Below, piece after piece: positions 58,260 to 64,000 of a DNA stretch of 64,000 bases. The DNA is taken from the NCBI RefSeq assembly GCF_000204055.1, contig NW_006768792.1, forward strand, positions 1,015,661-1,079,660, given 5' to 3'. The translations under genes were made by a program, and so were the position numbers. The notes beneath the pieces were generated by a model, which did not search any database, was not told the DNA's origin, and saw nothing but the letters and a program-made list of their open reading frames with translations. The first letter of the stretch is position 1, and each line of letters starts with the position of its first letter. Source of the DNA: Melampsora larici-populina 98AG31. Lineage: Eukaryota; Basidiomycota; Pucciniomycetes; Pucciniales; Melampsoraceae.

Positions 58260-60010
58260 ATGAGCAGTTCCGGCATTAATCCTACTGCGTTGACTTCGGA
58301 ATCCGCTCCCGACGTTTCCGATCCCACTCCTCACAATTCTCCAAGGGGAAACATTGATGTTCACATGAACGACGTCACTCCTCGCAACTCTCCGGCGGGT
58401 GGTATGCGTGATCCGCGCGCTTCCTTTTCTACTACCTCGGTAGTTTCCGATAATAGTGCCGCTTCGAGCACGGTCACTCAACAGGATTTAGACGCATGCA
58501 TGCGTCAAATGGAGGAACGTTTTGAGAACACATTTGAACGACTGACTCGCAATTTGGTAGTTCCATCACAGCTCGACGAGATTACAAATCAACTCAACTC
58601 GCTCTCTGTTCTCTCTCCTACTCAACCTGCTCATGGCCCTTATCGTGCTCGGATGGGTCCTAGTTTGTATAACAGACCCCAACCAAATCTGGGTTTTCCA
58701 ATGCCGGCAGGTATGTAGCAACGCTATGTAGAGCCCTTTTCTCATCTCCAACCACCTCGCATGCCGCAACTGGTTCGTCACACGCCACCTCCAATCATTC
58801 AACCTTTGTATGTATCGCCGTTGCCTCAAGCACCGCGATACCGTCAAGGAACTCCGGTGGTGCCTGCGCCGCCTTACCAAGAGGCGCCCTTCCCGGTGCA
58901 GCAGCAGCCGCTGTTCCTGCAGCCGGGGCCCACTCACGTTCCTCTCTTTCATGAACCGCCGCCTCACCAAGGGGGCCCGGCTCCACCAATTCATGTAGTA
59001 CCTGCGCACGTACCTGGGCCACCACCGCCACCACCACCTCAACCACCTGTTCAAAATATGGTACATCCCCAACAACCACCTCCGCCACCTGCAGCTAGCA
59101 CAAACACAGAGCCACCGATCATGAACGACATCTACTTTTCTGGTCGACCAGCCGACTTGCGCGATTTTTTACAAGAAATTCGCGACGCCGTTTGAAACGC
59201 TTACGACCGGTTTGCTGATGACACTCGCCATATCAATTGGGTTGCTCGGCATTTTCGAACACGCGACGCTCGCGGGTTCTCTCACGACTCGGCGGCGCAT
59301 AGCTGGTTCAACGGTTTACTTGCGACGAATGCGCAAAGGATGGGTTTATGGAGCAAATATGCCGATTTAAAAAGTTTTCCTTATGATCTTCCCCAATTAT
59401 CCAGCTTAGACGACTTCTTTAGAGCTATGATTGATAACTTCTGTGATGTGAATTCTGTCAGAGGTGCTAACAATGCTTTGAAGAATTGCAAACAGGGCAA
59501 CACCGATTTGCTTGAATTCAATGCCAGGTTCAGAACCCTTGCTGCTCATACCAGTCTTAGCCTTGACTCGCAAATGGACATCTACGAAAGCAACATAGCA
59601 CCTGCAGTCCTTGGAGCGGCTATCGGTTTCCGCGAATGGGGTCATACTCACACTTTGGATGAACGAATGGTATTGGCAAACAAAGCTGCAGCCATGGCAC
59701 ATCGTTATGCCTCCCTACCAGCAGGTCACCCTTTCAGCACTAGGGGTTCTAGATTCAATTTGCCTCACACTCCGCTCAACCCGCGTCCACCTGCTCCAGT
59801 TATTTGAGTTCCTCACGATCCAAATGTGATGCAGATTGACGCCATCACTTCGGCCGGAGAAGCCTCGCCTGCCCTACGGTCTGCGGTCCGGCGAGTGTGC
59901 TGGGGAAAGCATTTATGTTTCACTTGTTTAGGTCCCAAATGCGCTCGACACAATCAACCAACTGTGTCGGTAAGAACCAGACACATATCGGAGGTCACGT
60001 GACCCGAAAT
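58260..60010 (+). pseudogene. Retrotransposon Gag remnant with nonsense codons
   Basis: One frame from ATG 58260 (MSSSGINPTALTSESAPD) spans a Ser/Pro-rich N-terminus, a Pro/His-rich segment (PPPPPPQPPVQ), the gag motif DIYFSGRPADLRDFLQEIR and the helical gag core (GLWSKYADLKSF, LLEFNARFRTLAAHTSL) to a CFTCLGPKCARH zinc-knuckle-like end near 59945. Three in-frame stops interrupt it at 58716 (TAG), 59193 (TGA) and 59805 (TGA) with no frameshift. No pol follows: the CACTA-type element starts at 60019 and a LINE lies beyond, so the element is truncated. Confidence 0.75.
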
Positions 60011-60018
60011 TTCGCTCA

Positions 60019-61881
60019 CACTACAACAAATGACATCTTTACCCAGGGGTATAGAAAAGTAGTGTGGGCATAGAAAACTATTGGTAGGGTACTTTTCTAT
60101 ACCAATAAAAAATGCTTTTGATACACCTATGTAAGATGTTTGCAATTGAGAAATTGAGCGTTCTCTTTGCGCTGACTCAGCTGTATGTAGTGGGACCCAA
60201 AGGCAGTGCTACAGTGCGTAGAATCTCAATCTTCTGTTTTTTGATATCTTTATCCCAAAATACAATTCTATGCTGATAAAAGAGATCCTCAACCATGGTC
60301 AGCAATGTATGTAAGTATCTATGCACAATCTTACACAGATTGACGGACACTTTTTACATACATACAATATGACTGATGGACCATGCTTTCCCATTGGCCA
60401 AGACTCACACCGCGGGAATTGATAAGTATGAAACTCGATTGAGCGAAGTTGCGGTGTCCAAGTCCGCAACTTCCTTCAATCACGGGTTTCGTTTGCAATA
60501 CGTTCACATTACGTTTGCAGGTTCCCCTCGGGCTGCCCTGTATGCGCACGTCTAGTCAAATTTCATGTATCATGTACAGTCAACCCTCGATGTAAGCATA
60601 GAGATTGGCACAGATTTTCTCTTGTTTATAAGGTGATATGCATACATCGCAGGGCACTTTAGCTGGTGGGAGCAAAAATCAGCGCACAATTTTCAATGCT
60701 TAAAGCGTGATATGCATACATACTAGATGCTTACATCGAGGTTTGACTGTATCCTGTTTTGTCACAATTCCGTCTCCCTCAGTTCCTTTCACATGATGAT
60801 CAGAGGCCTCAAAAGGGACCTTAACTACACCAGTAACTTATCAACACGCTCATTCTTAGCTTGTTCTCAAATCCACATAAGGTTAACTCCAATGGTTCTT
60901 GAGTGACATCAACAACTTGTTGTATCAATCCTTTGAGATAGATCTGTTTATCATTCTGATTGAGGTATTTTTCCATACATGATCATCAAAACAAAGTCTA
61001 AACACAAATAAATTGATCAAATTCAAGATCGATTTCAAAGAACGATTACAAACAGAATCGAAATCAAACAAAAAAATGCAAATATAAGAATTAGGAAGAG
61101 AAAGGACAATCATAATCCTACATGTAGATTTTCTGATTGAGAGAAACAAGAGGGGATAGGTATTTGAATTAATTGAGAAAGATACATGATTCATAGCATG
61201 AAAGTGAATCAAACAAAGAAAGAAAAAAACGAAGGAAAACAAAGCTACAAGAGTAATTTACATAGAAATTTTATGATTGAAAAGAAATGTAAATGAGTTG
61301 ATTTGTCAAAACAAAAGAAAGAATTCTAAAGAGTGAAATCATCATGTGTTTTTATGAAAACCTAAGACAGAAAAAAGGATTTCAAAAGAGTATCAGAGAT
61401 TTGTTTTGGATTTTGATGCAGTGAAGCAGGAGTTTGTTTGACTTACGTTAAAAGAGGATTGAAAGTATCCACAAAAAGAGAGGACAAAAATGAAAGACGA
61501 ATTTTTTCTTCTACTTGAGGATCTATGAGGGTCTACATATCTAAACGTGAGGGCAGCTCGAGGGGAACCTGCAAACGTAATGTGAACGTATTGCAAACGA
61601 GACCCGTGATTGAAGGAAGTTGCGGACTCGGACACCGCAACTTCGCTCAATCGGGCTTCATACTTATTAATTCCCGCGGTGTCAAGAAGGGCTTTGATTC
61701 TAGATTGCTATTGAGTCCTTGCGGTCATGTGGATATTTTCAACTGTAGGTATAGGGTAGAATGGTTTGTCTAGGCATAGAGGATACTATCTCTATGGGTA
61801 TAGAAAAGTACTTCACCCATAGTTTTCTATGCCCGCACTACTTTTCTATACCCCTGGGTAAAGATGTCATTTGGTGTAGTG
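60019..61881. mobile_element. CACTA-like non-coding foldback element (1863 bp)
   Basis: Termini CACTACAACAAATGACATC and GATGTCATTTGGTGTAGTG are inverted, continuing through CTTTACCCAGGGGTATAGAAA. TSD TCA at 60016-60018 and 61882-61884. A second pair of long inverted arms (about 60405-60560 and 61520-61690) contains GAAGTTGCGG..CCGCAACTTC hairpins. No transposase is encoded; the centre is A+T-rich. A TA-flanked MITE is nested at 60577-60749. Confidence 0.88.
60577..60749. mobile_element. Tc1/mariner-type MITE (173 bp)
   Basis: Ends CAGTCAACCCTCGATGTAAG and CTTACATCGAGGTTTGACTG are about 25-bp inverted repeats flanked by TA (60575-60576, 60750-60751). CAGT termini with a TA duplication fit pogo/Tigger-type elements. 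It is nested in the CACTA-like foldback, so it inserted later. Confidence 0.88.
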
Positions 61882-61950
61882 TCATCCACCTCATTCTCAA
61901 CACTTTTTATCACCGTCTTCACCTCCTTTCCCCTCGATTCCTCGCGTTTG

Positions 61951-63684
61951 ATGCCCCCCGACGCGACCGACACGGGACAGATGGTCGAGGACGACCCAAT
62001 GAACAAATCGACCGACGAATGGACAGATCCGAACGCGTCTAGCGAAAGTGCTGACGCGGTTGCCGCTTTTTTGAAGGGCCCAGATCAACGTCTCTCAAAG
62101 TCTAAAATCAGCGTCACGACCAATACGCTTGGCCTCACACCACAACCACAACGATCGGAGGTCCCCCACCTCCTAGAGTTCTTGGGAAAGAGAGCAAGGG
62201 CTAGTACCCCTGGTCTCGTCGCTCAAGATCACGTTCAAGAGGTCACCGGAACACCGAGAACCGAACGGATGACTAGATTGATCCCAGGCAACGACGAGAG
62301 TCGTACACTTGTCGCCCTCCTAGGCAAGCTAGTCGACGTTACCAGTACTGCGATCCAGCTACCAGCCAAGGGTTGAATCGCCAAAAAAGTCGCCATCAAT
62401 GTCAACACAGCTGCTGACATCCTTGTCCTCGTCAACGCGGCCTTTGACCAGCATCAACTGGATCGCTCTAAGAGAGTCCTATTTAAACCGGCTGCCAACC
62501 CTGCAAGCTCCACCAGAGCGGTGGCGCCGTTGCCGAACCCCACACTGCAGCCAAGTGCCTCGCTAGATTTCCAAGCCACCACCGTATTGGACAAGCTTGA
62601 CGTTCTTTCTGAGAGCCTGCAACTCCTAGTTAACGCCCAGAAGGGTAGACCCAATCAACAAGGGACAATCAAGCCCACAAAGAGCTCGTATGCCTCAGCA
62701 GCAGCGCGAATTGACTCTCAAGGAGCTCAAACGCTGCCCTTGATTCACGCTACAGGTCCAAGGACTGTCCCCAAACCCAGAGCCAAGAAGCGTATGATGA
62801 ACACAATCACTCTGTCGCAGATGGACAGATCCCAGGTGGCCTTAGCATCATTGTCCGTTATCCAGCTCATTCAAGGATTCAATGGCGCTTTCAAAGACCA
62901 CAACCTAAAAGTCAAAGACTCAGACGAGTCGACCATAACAGTTAAGACAGTCCAAAGACATCCGTTGAATGATCTAGTACTACACCTAGAAAGTGCTGCT
63001 CATGCAGAAAAGATACGTGCGGAAGAAAAGGTCTGGCACCCAGGGATCTCAACTTCTCTCCAGATCAAGGCAGAACATTTCACCGTGTTAGTCCACGCCA
63101 TCCCGACACCCTTTGATCCTGATATCGTCAACCCCCGTGAGGAACTCTTAGCCTCAAACCCAGAGCTATTACAAGGGGCAGCCTTTGTCCGATGGCTCAA
63201 CCCCAAGCTTAAGGAAGATCCTTCCAAACGCTACTCATCCCTTCTCATTGGATTGACCACTCAAGAACAGGCGGACAAATGTGTTCGCGAGAAAATATGG
63301 TTTGGTCGCGGCCTTCATAAGACAGAGATTGGTTGTGAGCCTCCCAAACGCTGCTACAGCTGCAGAAAGACCGGCCACACAGCACCGTCATGCACCATAA
63401 GACCGATGTGCCCTTACTGTGGTGGCGAGCACCATGCACATGCCTGCAGCAGGAAAGGTACCGTTGCGATGAAGTGTACTGCATGTGTAAGAGCATTGGT
63501 CAAAATAGATCCAACAAAATCAACCAAGGGTCTGTTTGAATCCAACAACCCCGACCTGATCCATTCCCCCTTCCACCCCCGATGTGCTACTCGTATTGCA
63601 GCTGAGGCGCCTCCCCACAATCCCAGTTCATCACCCAAAATTGTGGTGATCCCAGAAGCCGATGATACTAACGTCCAATGTTAG
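61951..63684 (+). pseudogene. LINE-type retrotransposon ORF1 (nucleic-acid-binding protein)
   Basis: The frame starts MPPDATDTGQMVEDDPM at 61951 and ends NVQC at 63684, with one in-frame TGA at 62374-62376 after QLPAKG. The middle (ATTVLDKLDVLSESLQLLV) is helical. The C-terminus has tandem zinc knuckles CYSCRKTGHTAPSC and CPYCGGEHHAHAC followed by CTACV (63352-63495), typical of ORF1 of fungal non-LTR (LINE) elements. The product would coat element RNA. The last 7 nt overlap the ORF2 start. The 5' end is near 61885; the CACTA-like foldback lies immediately upstream. Confidence 0.78.
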
Positions 63685-63989
63685 AACATCTGCGTCAAAA
63701 ACTTACCTTACCTGATAACAAGTCAATTCTACAGCTGCATTGTCGCCATTTGCCAGACACAGCGAATTCCCTTTTTAATTCCGAGTTAACTAATTTATTT
63801 GCAATACTTTCGCTTCAAGAACCCATGGTAAACAGAGTCGATTACCTACCCCAAGAACAGACTAACTGGACGCTTATCAGTCCCACACCCACTGACATGA
63901 TACCCGGGCTAGACCACGGGCATGCTTATACATACAAAAGGACCTCCACGCTCAAATCAATCCGCTCACATCGCCATCTAGGGATTTAG
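63678..63989 (+). pseudogene. LINE-type ORF2, start of APE endonuclease domain
   Basis: From ATG 63678 the frame gives LQLHCRHLPDTANSLFNS, ILSLQEPMV and HGHAYTYKR, the opening of an apurinic/apyrimidinic-type endonuclease domain, where QEP holds the metal-binding Glu. The frame hits TAG at 63987-63989, 11 nt before the window ends; whether this is a true break or a local frameshift cannot be judged here. RT should follow beyond the window. Confidence 0.65.
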
Positions 63990-64000
63990 GAAGATGACCC

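Noticed and set aside
1..64000. tRNA, rRNA or other housekeeping RNA genes
   Set aside because: No T-loop plus anticodon-stem arrangement or rRNA-like block was recognised by eye; a tRNAscan or Rfam search would be decisive.

Overview
The window looks like a stretch of a rust-fungus-type basidiomycete genome (Pucciniales; a Puccinia relative is my best guess). This rests on family content, not on a search. It holds a KDZ transposase with a TET/JBP-like 2OG-Fe(II) dioxygenase and an alpha-type kinase beside it, Ty3/Gypsy polyproteins, short introns with GT..AG ends, a small secreted cysteine-rich protein, and an A+T-rich background. No tRNA, rRNA or CRISPR array was seen. Almost every gene is transposon-derived and almost every one is broken.

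Layout. 1-8.98 kb: a foldback-transposon fragment, then remnants of a KDZ transposase (+), an alpha-kinase gene (+, split by a 206-bp MITE) and a TET/JBP-like dioxygenase (-, split by a 175-bp MITE), followed by two copies of a structured repeat. 8.99-29.75 kb: one Ty3/Gypsy element (minus strand, TSD CCGG). Its left LTR was entered by a second Ty3/Gypsy element (9029-17378, TSD ACCTA), whose own left LTR was entered by a copy of the first LTR family, now a solo LTR (9367-10996, TSD ACGT). The outer element also carries an antisense, spliced gene with a Zn2Cys6-type cysteine pattern between pol and the 3' LTR, plus three CACTA-type MITE insertions.

29.76-30.7 kb is a GC-rich cluster of interlocking hairpins. 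31.8-33.1 kb has a truncated SNF2/RAD5-like helicase gene and an antisense DNA-binding-like ORF. 33.2-43.7 kb is mostly A+T-rich DNA with no recognisable gene, one assembly gap flanked by a duplicated contig end, several MITEs and a minisatellite. 43.996-47.456 kb is a Mutator-like long-TIR element (8-bp TSD ACTGTGTT) with a symmetric tandem-repeat core. 48.117-54.099 kb is a chromodomain Ty3/Gypsy element (151-bp LTRs, TSD GTGCC). 54.86-55.20 kb encodes a small secreted Cys-rich protein, the only gene that looks intact. 58.2-60.0 kb is a nonsense-riddled retrotransposon gag. 60.019-61.881 kb is a non-coding CACTA-type foldback with a TA-flanked MITE inside it. 61.95 kb to the end is a LINE-type retrotransposon (ORF1 and the start of ORF2).

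The genes do not form a pathway. The common thread is transposon nesting with decay mainly by point mutations, many of which read as C-to-T or G-to-A changes. Boundaries of the nested elements were set by matching terminal sequences and target-site duplications by eye.
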